A stretch of 64,000 nt of DNA from Frondihabitans sp. PAMC 28766 (GTDB lineage: Bacteria; Actinomycetota; Actinomycetes; Actinomycetales; Microbacteriaceae). The position numbers and the translations under genes are program-made. This document shows, piece by piece, positions 1 through 8,998 of this stretch. Where the stretch lies: the NCBI RefSeq assembly GCF_001577365.1, contig NZ_CP014513.1:2728001-2792000 (forward strand), written 5' to 3'. A model generated the notes under the pieces. That model was given only the letters and a program-made list of their open reading frames with translations, was not told the origin of the DNA and ran no database searches. Within the stretch, counting starts at the first letter, position 1; each line of letters begins with the position of its first letter.

Positions 1-335
1 TCACCGATCGGACGGCGGCGCGCGACGCGCTCATCTCGGTGCAGCAGCGCTTCGACGCGATCGGGCGCGTGCCTCGCGATCAGGTCCGCCCCGTCGAAGA
101 CCGGCTGCGCGCCATCGAGAACCACGTCCGGAAGCTCGACGACGACTTCTGGCAGAAGAACAACCCCGAGCGGAAAGCCCGGTCAGAGGGGCTCGCCGGC
201 CAGCTGGAGAGCGCCATCGCCAAGCTCGAGATCGAGCTCGCCGAAGCGCAGTCGGCCGGCGACACCCGCGCGATCAAAGACGCCCAGGAGGCGCTCGACG
301 CTCGCCGGATCTGGCTGGACGCGCTGGGTTCGTAG
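1..335 (+). CDS. DUF349 domain protein, C-terminal part (truncated by window edge)
   Basis: Only the last 110 codons are visible; the frame is open to the left edge and ends at TAG. The sequence is very rich in charged residues, with alternating Arg/Glu/Lys and a predicted helical coiled-coil character, and it contains the FDAIGRVPRDQ and DDFWQKNNPERKARSEG stretches typical of the DUF349 helical repeat. The molecular role of this family is not established. In actinobacteria it commonly lies beside the rel gene, which is also the case here. The true start lies outside the window. Confidence 0.85.
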   Translation, partial: TDRTAARDALISVQQRFDAIGRVPRDQVRPVEDRLRAIENHVRKLDDDFWQKNNPERKARSEGLAGQLESAIAKLEIELAEAQSAGDTRAIKDAQEALDARRIWLDALGS

Positions 336-363
336 TCGTCTTCGACGTCTCGGACCGTGGCAT

Positions 364-387
364 CCTGCCCTCCCCAGGGCGGGCAGG
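364..387 (+). terminator. possible terminator hairpin after the DUF349 gene
   Basis: CCTGCCC and GGGCAGG form a perfect 7-bp stem around a 10-nt loop, starting 28 bases after the stop codon. There is no T-tract, which is common for actinobacterial terminators but makes this call weak. Confidence 0.35.
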
Positions 388-455
388 GCGCCGGGTTGTC
401 CACAGGCGGCCACTGACGGGCGGCAGGATCCGGCGGGGTGCGTCACGCTGTCGGC

Positions 456-1034
456 ATGACCTCACGCCCTTCCGCTCTGCTGACCTCCGCCGATCTCCCC
501 TACGTCGAGCTTCAGGCGGCCGCTCTCGACGGCGACGTCTTCCGTGTCGACCGGGCCTTCTGCTCGGTCGCCGAGATCGACGTGCCGTGGCGCCGCGCTA
601 CGGCGCTGGCGCCCCTCTTCGGGACGGAGTTCGTCGTCGCCGGGCTGTCGGCCGCGTGGGTGTGGGGTGCGCTGGCGGAGGCACCGATCACGCACGAGGC
701 GTTCGGTGACACCCGGCGCACGCACCGGGACATCCCCGCAGGGACTCGCGTGCGAGCGGCCCGCACCGAGCCGGTCGACCTGGTCGACTTCGGCCCCGTG
801 CGGGTCACGTCGCCGGTGCGCACTGTCGTCGACCTCGTGCGGCGGGAGGCGTTCGGCGACGAGGCGGCTGAGGTGGTGCGTTTCCTCGTCTCCGAGCACG
901 GCATCGACCGCGGCTCCTGCGAGGCTCTGCTCACGCGGAGCCCGCACCTGCCGCACAAGCGCCGCGCGCGTCAGCGCCTCGACGCCGCAGGCCTCGCGGA
1001 TGTCGCCGCGGACGGCGCCACGCGGCTCGGCTGA
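456..1034 (+). CDS. AbiEi-like (type IV antitoxin-like) protein, orphan
   Basis: A 192-aa soluble protein from the ATG; a GTG 18 bases upstream is an alternative start, and neither has a strong Shine-Dalgarno. The central part carries the pattern of the actinobacterial AbiEi-like family: a GLSAAWVWG segment, a charged variable loop and the conserved VTSPVRTVVDLVRRE segment, followed by a helical C-terminus rich in Arg. Family members are annotated as antitoxins of type IV toxin-antitoxin systems. No AbiEii-like nucleotidyltransferase toxin is encoded next to it; the downstream neighbour is relA on the opposite strand. The activity is therefore unknown and the name rests on architecture only. 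Confidence 0.6.
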   Translation: MTSRPSALLTSADLPYVELQAAALDGDVFRVDRAFCSVAEIDVPWRRATALAPLFGTEFVVAGLSAAWVWGALAEAPITHEAFGDTRRTHRDIPAGTRVRAARTEPVDLVDFGPVRVTSPVRTVVDLVRREAFGDEAAEVVRFLVSEHGIDRGSCEALLTRSPHLPHKRRARQRLDAAGLADVAADGATRLG

Positions 1035-1048
1035 CGCGATGGCTTACC

Positions 1049-1243
1049 GTGGTGCAACGGGCGCCGCGTGGTGCAACGGCTCAAGCCCCTCAGGGTCGCA
1101 CCACGCGATCTCGTTTGCACCACGGGAAGCGGTGGTGCGACGGGGATGCCGTGGTGCGACGTGGGAGGCGGCTCCAGGTGGCACCATGCGATCTCGTTTG
1201 CACCGCGGTCTACGTTAGTGCGACGGGGATCGCGTGGTGCGAG
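1049..1243. repeat. intergenic cluster of direct and inverted GTGGTGCRAC repeats
   Basis: The gap between the AbiEi-like gene and the 3' end of relA holds five copies of GTGGTGC(A/G)A(C/G) at 1049, 1068, 1132, 1151 and 1234, and an inverted copy GTCGCACCAC at 1095. A 26-bp unit built around GCGATCTCGTTTGCACC occurs twice (1098-1123 and 1181-1206) with two mismatches. The convergent position suggests a structured 3' region or repetitive element. No gene is seen in it. Confidence 0.75.
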
Positions 1244-1251
1244 AGCGCGGC

Positions 1252-3552
1252 TCAGCCGCCCGAGACGCGGTAGACGTCGTAGACGGCATCGATGCGTCGC
1301 ACGGCATTGAGCACCCGGTCGAGGTGGGTGGTGTCGCCCATCTCGAAGACGAACCGGCTGAGAGCCAGGCGTTCGGACGAGGTCGAGACCGTCGCCGAGA
1401 GGATGTTGACGTGGTGCTCGGAGAGCACGCGCGTGACGTCCGACAAAAGGCCCGACCGATCGAGCGCCTCGATCTGGATCTGCACCAGGAAGACGCTCTT
1501 CGACGAAGGAGCCCACGAGACCTCGATCATGCGCTCGGGCTCGGCCATCAGGCCCTGCACGTTGTGGCACGACGCCTGGTGCACGCTGACGCCCTGACCG
1601 CGGGTGATGAAGCCGACGATCTGGTCGCCCGGCACCGGCGTGCAGCACTTGGCGAGCTTGACCAGGATGTCGGGCGCGCCGCGGACGAGGACGCCGGAGT
1701 CGCTGTTGCGCAGTGGCCGTGGCCGACCCTTCGACGGGAACTCGAGGTCGAGATCGGTGTCGTCGTCGGCCTGCTCTTGGACCGCGGCGAGGATCTTCTC
1801 GATGACGGACTGCGTCGAGATGTGGCCCTCGCCGACCGCGGCGTACAGCGCCGTGAGGTCGTCGTAGCGCATCGCCGTCGCCACCTCGGCGATGCTGTCC
1901 TGGCTCATCAGCTTCTGCAGCGGCAGGTTCTGCTTGCGCATGGCGCGTGCGATCGCGTCCTTGCCCTGTTCGACGGCCTCGTCGCGGCGCTCCTTGGTGA
2001 ACCACTGCTTGATCTTGTTGCGCGCGCGAGGGCTCTTGACGAAGGTGAGCCAGTCCTGGCTCGGGCCGGAGTCGGGGTTCTTCGAGGTGAAGACCTCGAC
2101 GACGTCGCCGGAGGTCAGCGCCGACTCGAGCGGCACGAGGCGCCCGTTGACCTTCGCACCCATGGTGCGGTGTCCGACCTCGGTGTGCACGGCGTAGGCG
2201 AAGTCGACCGGCGTCGCACCGCTCGGCAGGCCGATGACCTTGCCCTGCGGCGTGAAGACGTAGACCTCTTTCGCGCCGATCTCGAAGCGCAGGCTGTCGA
2301 GGAACTCCCCCGGGTCGGCCGTCTCGGCCTGCCAGTCGGAGATGTGCGCGAGCCACGCCATGTCGGTCTCGGTCTTGGGGTCGGTGGTCGTGTCACGGCC
2401 GCCGTTCATCCGCTGCTTGTACTTCCAGTGCGCGGCGACGCCGAACTCGGCGCGCTGGTGCATCTCGTGCGTGCGTATCTGGATCTCGACCGGGCGCCCC
2501 TTCGGCCCGATGACCGTGGTGTGCAGCGACTGGTAGAGGTTGAACTTGGGTGTCGCGATGTAGTCCTTGAAGCGGCCCGGGATCGGGTTCCAGCGCGCAT
2601 GGATCGAGCCCAGCACGGCGTAGCAGTCGCGCAGACTGTTGACGAGCACCCGGATGCCGACGAGGTCGTAGATCTCGTCGAACTCGCGACCGCGCACGAT
2701 CATCTTCTGATAGATGGAGTAGTACTGCTTGGGTCGGCCGACGACGTCGCCACGGATCTTCGACGACTTGAGGTCGGACTTGACCGCGTTGATCACGTTC
2801 TGCACGAACTGCTCGCGCTGCGGGGTGCGCTGCTTGACGAGGCTGTCGATCTCGACGTAGAGCTTGGGATGCAGCACGGCGAAGCTCAAGTCTTCGAGCT
2901 CCCATTTGATGGTCTGGATGCCCAGGCGGTGCGCGAGGGGCGCATAGATCTCGAGGGTCTCGGTCGCCTTGCGCGTCGCCGAGGCCGACTCGACGAAACC
3001 CCAGGTGCGGGCGTTGTGCAGGCGGTCGGCGAGTTTGATGACGAGCACGCGGATGTCTTTCGACATGGCGACGACCATCTTGCGGACGGTCTCGGCCTGG
3101 GCACTGTCGCCGTACTTCAGCTTGTCGAGCTTGGTGACGCCGTCGACCAGCATCGCGATCTCGTCGCCGAAGTCGGCGCGCAGCATCTCGAGCGTGTAGT
3201 CGGTGTCCTCGACGGTGTCGTGGAGCAGGGCAGCCGCGATCGTCTTGGCGCCGATACCCAGGTCGGCGAGGATCTGCGCCACGGCGACGGGGTGGGTGAT
3301 GTATGGCTCGCCGCTCTTCCGCAGCTGGCCGGTGTGCGCCTTGTCTGCGGTGGCGTAGGCACGCTCGATGATCGAGAGATCGACCTTCGGGTGGTGCATG
3401 CGCACCGTCTTGATCAGCCGGTCGACAGCACCGGCGGGCTGGCTGCGCGAGAAGAGCCGCGGCAGCAGTGTTCGTAGCGACGCAGTGGACTGGGGCGGGG
3501 TCGGGCCGCCAGCGGGCGCAGACGTGTCGGAGGTGGTGATCTCAGTCGTCAT
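1252..3552 (-). CDS. relA: bifunctional (p)ppGpp synthetase/hydrolase
   Basis: A 766-aa cytosolic RelA/SpoT enzyme that makes and degrades the stringent-response alarmone (p)ppGpp. The N-terminal HD hydrolase domain has the metal-binding HDTVED motif at residues 111-116, so hydrolysis is expected. The synthetase domain follows with the YQSLHTT motif near residue 340. A TGS domain comes after about residue 400, then a Cys-rich stretch with CCTPVPGD near 637, and a C-terminal ACT domain. The length is usual for actinobacterial Rel. The ATG at 3552 is preferred over the in-frame TTG just before it. A TATTCT hexamer (3590-3585) lies about 33 bases upstream and could be a -10 element. Confidence 0.97.
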   Translation of the reverse strand: MTTEITTSDTSAPAGGPTPPQSTASLRTLLPRLFSRSQPAGAVDRLIKTVRMHHPKVDLSIIERAYATADKAHTGQLRKSGEPYITHPVAVAQILADLGIGAKTIAAALLHDTVEDTDYTLEMLRADFGDEIAMLVDGVTKLDKLKYGDSAQAETVRKMVVAMSKDIRVLVIKLADRLHNARTWGFVESASATRKATETLEIYAPLAHRLGIQTIKWELEDLSFAVLHPKLYVEIDSLVKQRTPQREQFVQNVINAVKSDLKSSKIRGDVVGRPKQYYSIYQKMIVRGREFDEIYDLVGIRVLVNSLRDCYAVLGSIHARWNPIPGRFKDYIATPKFNLYQSLHTTVIGPKGRPVEIQIRTHEMHQRAEFGVAAHWKYKQRMNGGRDTTTDPKTETDMAWLAHISDWQAETADPGEFLDSLRFEIGAKEVYVFTPQGKVIGLPSGATPVDFAYAVHTEVGHRTMGAKVNGRLVPLESALTSGDVVEVFTSKNPDSGPSQDWLTFVKSPRARNKIKQWFTKERRDEAVEQGKDAIARAMRKQNLPLQKLMSQDSIAEVATAMRYDDLTALYAAVGEGHISTQSVIEKILAAVQEQADDDTDLDLEFPSKGRPRPLRNSDSGVLVRGAPDILVKLAKCCTPVPGDQIVGFITRGQGVSVHQASCHNVQGLMAEPERMIEVSWAPSSKSVFLVQIQIEALDRSGLLSDVTRVLSEHHVNILSATVSTSSERLALSRFVFEMGDTTHLDRVLNAVRRIDAVYDVYRVSGG

Positions 3553-3600
3553 CAACGCCCACTCTCGTGTCGAGTCGAAACTCCAGAATACCCGTCCGGG

Positions 3601-3942
3601 TCAGCCGACCTGCGGCGCGGAGCCGTTCTCGCTCGTGAGTTCGCCAGAAGCGTTCTGCCAGGCGACCATGCCGCCGAGCACGTCGACGGCGTCGTAGCCC
3701 GCATTGCGGAGCGCGGCCGTCACCTGCGCCGACCGCCCGCCGAGGTGGCAGACGACCAGGATCTCGTGATCATGCGGGATCTCTTCGACGCGAGCGCTGA
3801 GCTCGGACATCGGCAGGAGGTGCGCGTCGGGTGCGTGACCTGCATCCCACTCGTGCTGCTCGCGGACGTCGAGGAGGTACGCACCGGATGCGACCTCGCC
3901 GACGGCTTCGTCGGCCGTGACCTGCTGGCGTTCGACGCTCAC
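3601..3942 (-). CDS. single-domain rhodanese-like protein
   Basis: A 113-aa protein consisting of one rhodanese domain. It shows the N-terminal LLDVREQHEWDAGH signature and the active-site loop CHLGGRS, whose Cys would carry the persulfide. Such stand-alone domains transfer sulfane sulfur, though the acceptor cannot be read from sequence. The start codon overlaps the end of secF by four bases, so it appears to be the last translationally coupled gene of the yajC-secD-secF unit. relA follows after 48 bases. Confidence 0.9.
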   Translation of the reverse strand: MSVERQQVTADEAVGEVASGAYLLDVREQHEWDAGHAPDAHLLPMSELSARVEEIPHDHEILVVCHLGGRSAQVTAALRNAGYDAVDVLGGMVAWQNASGELTSENGSAPQVG

Positions 3943-4919
3943 GGGGCCACCACCGCCTTGGCCTTCTTGGCGTCGCTCTGTTTGATCGACGCCTCGTGGC
4001 CGCGGATCTGCGAGTAGACGGGCGCCGCGATGAAGATCGTCGAGTACGTGCCGACCAGGATGCCGATGAACAGCGACAGGGCGATGTCGCGGAGGGTGCC
4101 CGCGCCGAGGAGCAGCGAGCCGATGAAGAGGATCGACGCCACCGGCAGCAGGGCGACCACCGACGTGTTGATCGAGCGGACGAGAGTCTGGTTGACCGCC
4201 AGGTTGACGGACTCACCGAAGGTGCGCGACGAGCCGTTCTTGTCTTCGTTGTTGTTCTCGCGGATCTTGTCGAAGACCACCACTGTGTCGTAGAGCGAGT
4301 ACCCCAGGATCGTGAGGAACCCGATCACGGCTGCCGGCGAGACCTGCACGCCGAGCACGCCGTACACGCCCGCCGTGATCACGAGGTCGTGCAGTAGCGA
4401 GACCATCGCCGCGGCCGCCATCTTCCAGGTGCGGAAATAGATGGTCATGAAGATCGCCGCGAGGATCAGGAAGACGACGAGGCCTCGGACGGCCTGCCCG
4501 GTGATGTCACCGCCCCAGGTCGCACCGATGAACGACGTCGCGACCTTGTTGTCGGAGACGTGGTAGGCATGGGCCAGCTTGGTGCCGAGGGCATCGGTCT
4601 GCGTGGTCGAGAGGTTGTTGGCCTGCACGCGGACGGTGTTGTTGCCGACCACCGAGACGAGCGGCACCGAATTGGCGTCGAACGACTTGACGGTGTTCGT
4701 CGCGATGCTCTGGTCGGGGTTCTTGAGCCCCGAGATCTGGTACTCGGAGCCGCCGGTGAAGTCGATGCTGAACTGGAACCCACCGCGCACGATCGGCACG
4801 ATGATCGCGATCAGGATCATCACCGCCGCGATGAGGTACCAGGTCTTGCGTCGGCCGATGATGTTGTACGAGCGCTTGCCCGTATAGAGATCGTTGCCGA
4901 ACGTGGAGAAGCTGGCCAT
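3939..4919 (-). CDS. secF: protein translocase subunit SecF
   Basis: A 326-aa integral membrane protein of the Sec export machinery. With SecD it uses the proton motive force to help pull secreted proteins across the membrane. The sequence has an N-terminal transmembrane helix around residues 25-45, the conserved FSIDFTGGSEYQ element just after it, an extracytoplasmic domain, and a block of five C-terminal helices with the IGFLTILGYSLYDTVVVFDKIREN signature split over the membrane. The ATG overlaps the secD stop as ATGA, indicating coupled translation. The same frame is open far upstream, but that stretch is only the shadow of secD. Confidence 0.96.
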   Translation of the reverse strand: MASFSTFGNDLYTGKRSYNIIGRRKTWYLIAAVMILIAIIVPIVRGGFQFSIDFTGGSEYQISGLKNPDQSIATNTVKSFDANSVPLVSVVGNNTVRVQANNLSTTQTDALGTKLAHAYHVSDNKVATSFIGATWGGDITGQAVRGLVVFLILAAIFMTIYFRTWKMAAAAMVSLLHDLVITAGVYGVLGVQVSPAAVIGFLTILGYSLYDTVVVFDKIRENNNEDKNGSSRTFGESVNLAVNQTLVRSINTSVVALLPVASILFIGSLLLGAGTLRDIALSLFIGILVGTYSTIFIAAPVYSQIRGHEASIKQSDAKKAKAVVAP

Positions 4920-6742
4920 CAGGCGTCCTTTCCGGGCTTCGAGTCGGTGCGCGATTCGCCCGTGCCTGCGGTGGTGTCGGTGGAGGTGGTCGAGTCGGCC
5001 GGGGGCAGGCCGCCGTTCTTGGCCGCAGCGGCCTCGGCCGCGCGACGCTCGGCGATGGTCTGACGCTTGACGGCCTCTTTGCCGCCGGCCCTCTTGCGAC
5101 CGGCCACGACGGGCTCGCGGAACTGGGCGCGACCACGGTAGACGGCGCCGAGGGCGTCCGGGTCGAGGCCAGAGAACTTGTGGCCGCCGCCGAAGAAGCG
5201 GGTGCGTGCGAGGAGGCGAAGCATGGGGTGCGTGAACAGCGCCACCACCACGACGTCGATGAGAGTCGTCAGCAGCAGGGTCAGCGCGAAGCCCTTCACG
5301 CTGCCGATCGCGAGGATGTAGAGCGTCGCGGCCGCGAGGAAGTTGACCGAGTCGGACGCCAGGATCGTGCGGATCGCCCTCGTCCACCCGGCCTCGACCG
5401 CCGATTCGAGGATGCGACCGTCGCGCAACTCGTCGCGGATGCGCTCGAAGTAGACGATGAACGAGTCGGCCGTGATGCCGATCGCCACGATCAGACCGGC
5501 CACGCCCGCCAGGGACAGCCGGTAGCCGTCGTGCCAGGAGAGGAAGTCGATCGTGAGGTAGGTGATCGCGCCCGAGATCGCCAGCGACAGGATCGTGACG
5601 AAGGCGAGGGCGCGGTACTGGATGATCGAGTAGATCACGACCAGGATCAGGCCGATGAGGCCGGCGATCAGTCCCGCCAGGAGCGACGTCGAGCCGAGCG
5701 TCGCCGAGATGACCTCGTTGCTCTGCACGGTGAAGCTGATCGGCAGGGCGCCGAACTTGAGCTGATCGGCGAGCGTCTTCGAGCTGACGGCGTCGAACGA
5801 GCCGGTGATCTGCGCCTTGCCGTCGGTGATCGCCGAGTTGGTGGTCGGTGCCGTGATGACATCGCCGTCGAGGACGATGGCGAACTCGTTGCGGGGGGCG
5901 GTCAGCGAGACCAGGCGGCTCGTGACGGCCTCGAAGTCTTTCGAGCCGGTGCCGTTGAAGGTGATGTTGACGGCGTACTGGCCGGTGCTGTTGCCCTGCG
6001 AGTTGGTGGCGATGCCGCTCGTCGCGTCGCTGATGGTCGAGCCCTGCACCTCGACGGGGCCGAGGATGTACTTCGCCGTGCCGTCGGTCGAGCAGGTGAC
6101 CAGGGGCTTCGAGTCGGAGGAGTTCGAGACGTCGTTCGGGGCGTCGCAGTTGTACTTCGTGTAGGTGTCGGCGAGGGCCTGCGAGATGTAGCTGAGGTCG
6201 CTGCCGTTCGTCGGCTTGGCCGTGTAGGTGTTCGGCACCGTGGCGGGCGGCGAGTACGGCGTCGGGCTCGACGTGACCTTGCCTGCCTTGTCTTTGCCGA
6301 CGGCGGTGTTGGTCGAGGCGCCGGTGTAGAGCACCGGGCGGAAGGTCAGGCGGGCGGCCGACTCGATGCGCTTCAGAGTGGCGGCGTCGGGCTTGCCCGG
6401 AATCGACACGACGATGTTGTTCTTGCCCTGTGTGTTGATCTCCGCCTCGGACACGCCGCCGGCGTCGATGCGCTGGCGGATGATCGTCACGGCCTGGTTG
6501 AGCTGGTCGGACGACACCGTCTTCCCGCTCTGGAGCTGGGCCTGCAGAGTGATCTGCGTTCCGCCCTGGAGGTCGAGGGCCAGCTGGGGTACGAAGCTGG
6601 CGTCGCTCCACCAGCCTGTCGTGCTGTTGGTCGCCTTGTGCAGGATCGTCGCGGCGCCATTGAGAGCCGCGATGGCGGCGATGATGATCAGGAGCCAGGT
6701 CAGGGAACGAAGGGCCTTCTTCGCGGGCGTCGATCGTGCCAC
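4919..6742 (-). CDS. secD: protein translocase subunit SecD
   Basis: A 607-aa membrane protein, partner of SecF. It has one N-terminal transmembrane helix, the LALDLQGGTQITLQ element that opens the extracytoplasmic P1 domain, a long Ser/Thr-rich extracytoplasmic region, and five C-terminal helices with the ITADSFIVYFERIRDELR signature. The tail is charged and Lys/Ala-rich. I chose the GTG at 6742 because it directly precedes the basic stretch before the first helix. A start 49 codons further upstream is possible but adds only low-complexity residues. The gene follows yajC after about 90 bases. Confidence 0.93.
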   Translation of the reverse strand: MARSTPAKKALRSLTWLLIIIAAIAALNGAATILHKATNSTTGWWSDASFVPQLALDLQGGTQITLQAQLQSGKTVSSDQLNQAVTIIRQRIDAGGVSEAEINTQGKNNIVVSIPGKPDAATLKRIESAARLTFRPVLYTGASTNTAVGKDKAGKVTSSPTPYSPPATVPNTYTAKPTNGSDLSYISQALADTYTKYNCDAPNDVSNSSDSKPLVTCSTDGTAKYILGPVEVQGSTISDATSGIATNSQGNSTGQYAVNITFNGTGSKDFEAVTSRLVSLTAPRNEFAIVLDGDVITAPTTNSAITDGKAQITGSFDAVSSKTLADQLKFGALPISFTVQSNEVISATLGSTSLLAGLIAGLIGLILVVIYSIIQYRALAFVTILSLAISGAITYLTIDFLSWHDGYRLSLAGVAGLIVAIGITADSFIVYFERIRDELRDGRILESAVEAGWTRAIRTILASDSVNFLAAATLYILAIGSVKGFALTLLLTTLIDVVVVALFTHPMLRLLARTRFFGGGHKFSGLDPDALGAVYRGRAQFREPVVAGRKRAGGKEAVKRQTIAERRAAEAAAAKNGGLPPADSTTSTDTTAGTGESRTDSKPGKDA

Positions 6743-6833
6743 GGAGGAACTCAGCTTTCTCAGGCGGTGAGCGCGCCGGAGCGCTGCCTCACCGGGTGGG
6801 GATCCGGCCGGTCGGCCGGATCGCGTGACAGTG

Positions 6834-7265
6834 TCAGTTGGTGTGCGTGTCGCTGTCGCGGGCGGTCGTGTTGGTCTGGATGCGCTCACCGAAGTCGGGC
6901 TCGGCCGACGGGATGGCGTGGTCTTCGTTCAGCGAATAGGACGAGGCCGACTCGGTGCCGGTGGTCGAGGCTGTGGCGGTGGTCACATCGGTGGTGTCGG
7001 CGACGGGCTCGACGACACGGCCGAGGGTCTGACGGTGCACCTTGATGACGGTGCCGGGGGCGATCTCGACGTCGGCCACGTTGTTCTCTTCGTCGAGGCT
7101 CACGAGGGTGCCGTAGAGGCCGAAGGTCAGCATGATCTCGCTGCCGGGCTGCATCTTGAGCTGCAGCTCGGCCTGGTCGCGCTTCTTCTTGCGGCTGTTG
7201 CGGAACATCACCACGATGAGCACAACAAGGATCAGAAGGATGATGTATTCGCCGTAACTGCCCAT
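6834..7265 (-). CDS. yajC: preprotein translocase accessory subunit YajC
   Basis: A 143-aa protein with one N-terminal transmembrane helix (about residues 6-21) followed by the basic RNSRKKKRDQ stretch and a compact domain containing PGSEIMLTFGLYGTLVSLDEENN, as in YajC. It belongs to the SecDF-YajC complex. The acidic Thr/Ser-rich C-terminal 45 residues go beyond the conserved core and look disordered. It is the first gene of the yajC-secD-secF-rhodanese unit. Confidence 0.95.
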   Translation of the reverse strand: MGSYGEYIILLILVVLIVVMFRNSRKKKRDQAELQLKMQPGSEIMLTFGLYGTLVSLDEENNVADVEIAPGTVIKVHRQTLGRVVEPVADTTDVTTATASTTGTESASSYSLNEDHAIPSAEPDFGERIQTNTTARDSDTHTN

Positions 7266-7344
7266 GGTGTCGTCTTCTTTCGAAAGAGGGGAGGTGGTTG
7301 TGCCGCGAGGAGATCAGTCGCGGCGGCTGAGAAGCCTCCGAGGA

Positions 7345-8376
7345 TTATAGGCCATCGCCGAAGAGGCCCCCTGGGTGCCTCTCGATGCCGAAGTGGCGCC
7401 AGGCCTCGGGTGTCGCGATCCTGCCCCGGGGCGTCCGGGTCACGAGGCCCACGCGCACGAGGAAGGGCTCGACGACTGATTCGATCGTGTCGGCCTCTTC
7501 GCCGACCGAGACCGCCAGGGTGTTGAGACCCACGGGGCCGCCGTCGAACCGCTTCAGGATCGCCTCGAGGACGGCCCGGTCGAGCCGATCGAGCCCCAGC
7601 GAGTCGACGTCGTAGAGCTCGAGGGCGGCCTGCACGGTGGCGAGGTCGGCGCGCTGACCGTGCACGAGGGCGTAGTCGCGGACGCGGCGCAGCAGGCGGT
7701 TCGCAATGCGCGGGGTGCCGCGGCAGCGGCCGGCGATCTCGACGAGGGCGCGCTTGTCGATGTCGATGTCGAGCAGGGCGGCGGCGCGCCGCAGAACTTC
7801 TTCGAGCTCGGTCTCGTCGTAGAACTCGAGGTGCGCGGTGAAGCCGAAGCGGTCGCGGAGCGGGTTGGGGAGGAGGCCCGACCGGGTGGTGGCGCCGACG
7901 AGGGTGAACGGCGACAGCTCGAGCGGGATGCTGGTGGCGCCCGCCCCTTTGCCGACCATGATGTCGATCCTGAAGTCTTCCATGGCCAGGTAGAGCATCT
8001 CTTCGGCCGAGCGGGCCATACGGTGGATCTCGTCGATGAAGAGCACCTCGCCGGGCACCAGCGACGACAGGACCGCGGCCAGGTCGCCGGCGTGCTGGAT
8101 GGCGGGGCCCGACGACATGCGAAGCGGTCGGTTGCCCTCGTGCGCGACGATCATCGCGAGGGTCGTCTTGCCGAGGCCGGGAGGGCCGGCCAGCAGGATG
8201 TGGTCGGGCGTGCGCGACTGCATCGCCGCGGCGCGCAGCAGCAGCTCGAGCTGGCCGCGCACCTTCGTCTGCCCGACGAACTCGCTCAGGGACTTGGGGC
8301 GGAGAGCGCCCTCGAAGGCGAGCTCGGCGTCGTTCTCGAGCTCGGGCTTGGTGAGGTCGAGGTCGTCGGCGCCCAT
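7345..8376 (-). CDS. ruvB: Holliday junction branch-migration ATPase RuvB
   Basis: A 343-aa AAA+ motor that drives branch migration of Holliday junctions together with RuvA. The Walker A motif GPPGLGKT is at residues 64-71, Walker B with FIDE at 113-116, and the winged-helix C-terminal domain ends with the [11 protein letters not shown] element. It is the last gene of a ruvC-ruvA-ruvB operon; the 16-base gap to ruvA fits co-transcription. Confidence 0.98.
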   Translation of the reverse strand: MGADDLDLTKPELENDAELAFEGALRPKSLSEFVGQTKVRGQLELLLRAAAMQSRTPDHILLAGPPGLGKTTLAMIVAHEGNRPLRMSSGPAIQHAGDLAAVLSSLVPGEVLFIDEIHRMARSAEEMLYLAMEDFRIDIMVGKGAGATSIPLELSPFTLVGATTRSGLLPNPLRDRFGFTAHLEFYDETELEEVLRRAAALLDIDIDKRALVEIAGRCRGTPRIANRLLRRVRDYALVHGQRADLATVQAALELYDVDSLGLDRLDRAVLEAILKRFDGGPVGLNTLAVSVGEEADTIESVVEPFLVRVGLVTRTPRGRIATPEAWRHFGIERHPGGLFGDGL

Positions 8377-8392
8377 CAGCGGGACCGCCGCA

Positions 8393-8998
8393 TCAGACGG
8401 AGGCCCGCTGCGGGCCGAGACGCGTGAGCGCCGCCCGGAGGAGGGCGGGGACCGCGGAGGAGACCGACGGGTCGGCGTCGTCGAGCACCGCGTCGATCGC
8501 GCTCTGCGCGTCGCGCTCGGACCACCCGAGGCCGATCAGGGCCACCAGCACGTCGGCGGACGTCGTCGAGCGGGCGGTGACGGTCGGCGCCTGGACGCGG
8601 ATGTCGAGCTTGCCGGCGAGCTGCACGATGATCAGCTTCGCGGTCTTCGGGCCGATGCCCGAGACGCGGCGGAAGGCGGCGTCGTCTTCGGAGGCGACCG
8701 CCGTGGCCACCTGCGACGGCGTGAGGTGGGCGAGCACGCCGAGGGCCGACTTCGGGCCGACTCCGGTGACGCCCCGCAGCAGGTCGAACACCTCGAGCTC
8801 GTCGGTCGTCGAGAAGCCGAAGAGCGACATGTCGTCTTCGCGGACGATGAGCGCCGTGTGCAGGAAGGCCGGAGATCCGATGGGAGAGGACAGGGCCAAC
8901 TGCGGTGTGACCGCGACGCGGTAGCCGACTCCCCCGACCTCGACGACGACCGTCCCGCCCGATGCGGCGGCGACGGAGCCGCGGAGACTGGAGATCAT
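8393..8998 (-). CDS. ruvA: Holliday junction DNA-binding protein RuvA
   Basis: A 201-aa protein with the three RuvA domains: an N-terminal OB fold beginning MISSLRGSV, a central double helix-hairpin-helix region ([14 protein letters not shown] and [16 protein letters not shown]) that contacts the junction, and a C-terminal domain that binds RuvB. The start overlaps the ruvC stop by four bases, so translation is probably coupled. Confidence 0.98.
   Translation of the reverse strand: MISSLRGSVAAASGGTVVVEVGGVGYRVAVTPQLALSSPIGSPAFLHTALIVREDDMSLFGFSTTDELEVFDLLRGVTGVGPKSALGVLAHLTPSQVATAVASEDDAAFRRVSGIGPKTAKLIIVQLAGKLDIRVQAPTVTARSTTSADVLVALIGLGWSERDAQSAIDAVLDDADPSVSSAVPALLRAALTRLGPQRASV

Noticed and set aside
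1234..3477. A 747-codon open frame on the strand opposite relA, and similar long frames opposite or in other frames of secD, thrS, acnA, parC and parE
   Set aside because: High GC content keeps antisense frames open; the translations are Arg/Asp/Ala/Val-rich, show no family features, and the sense proteins are clearly conserved.
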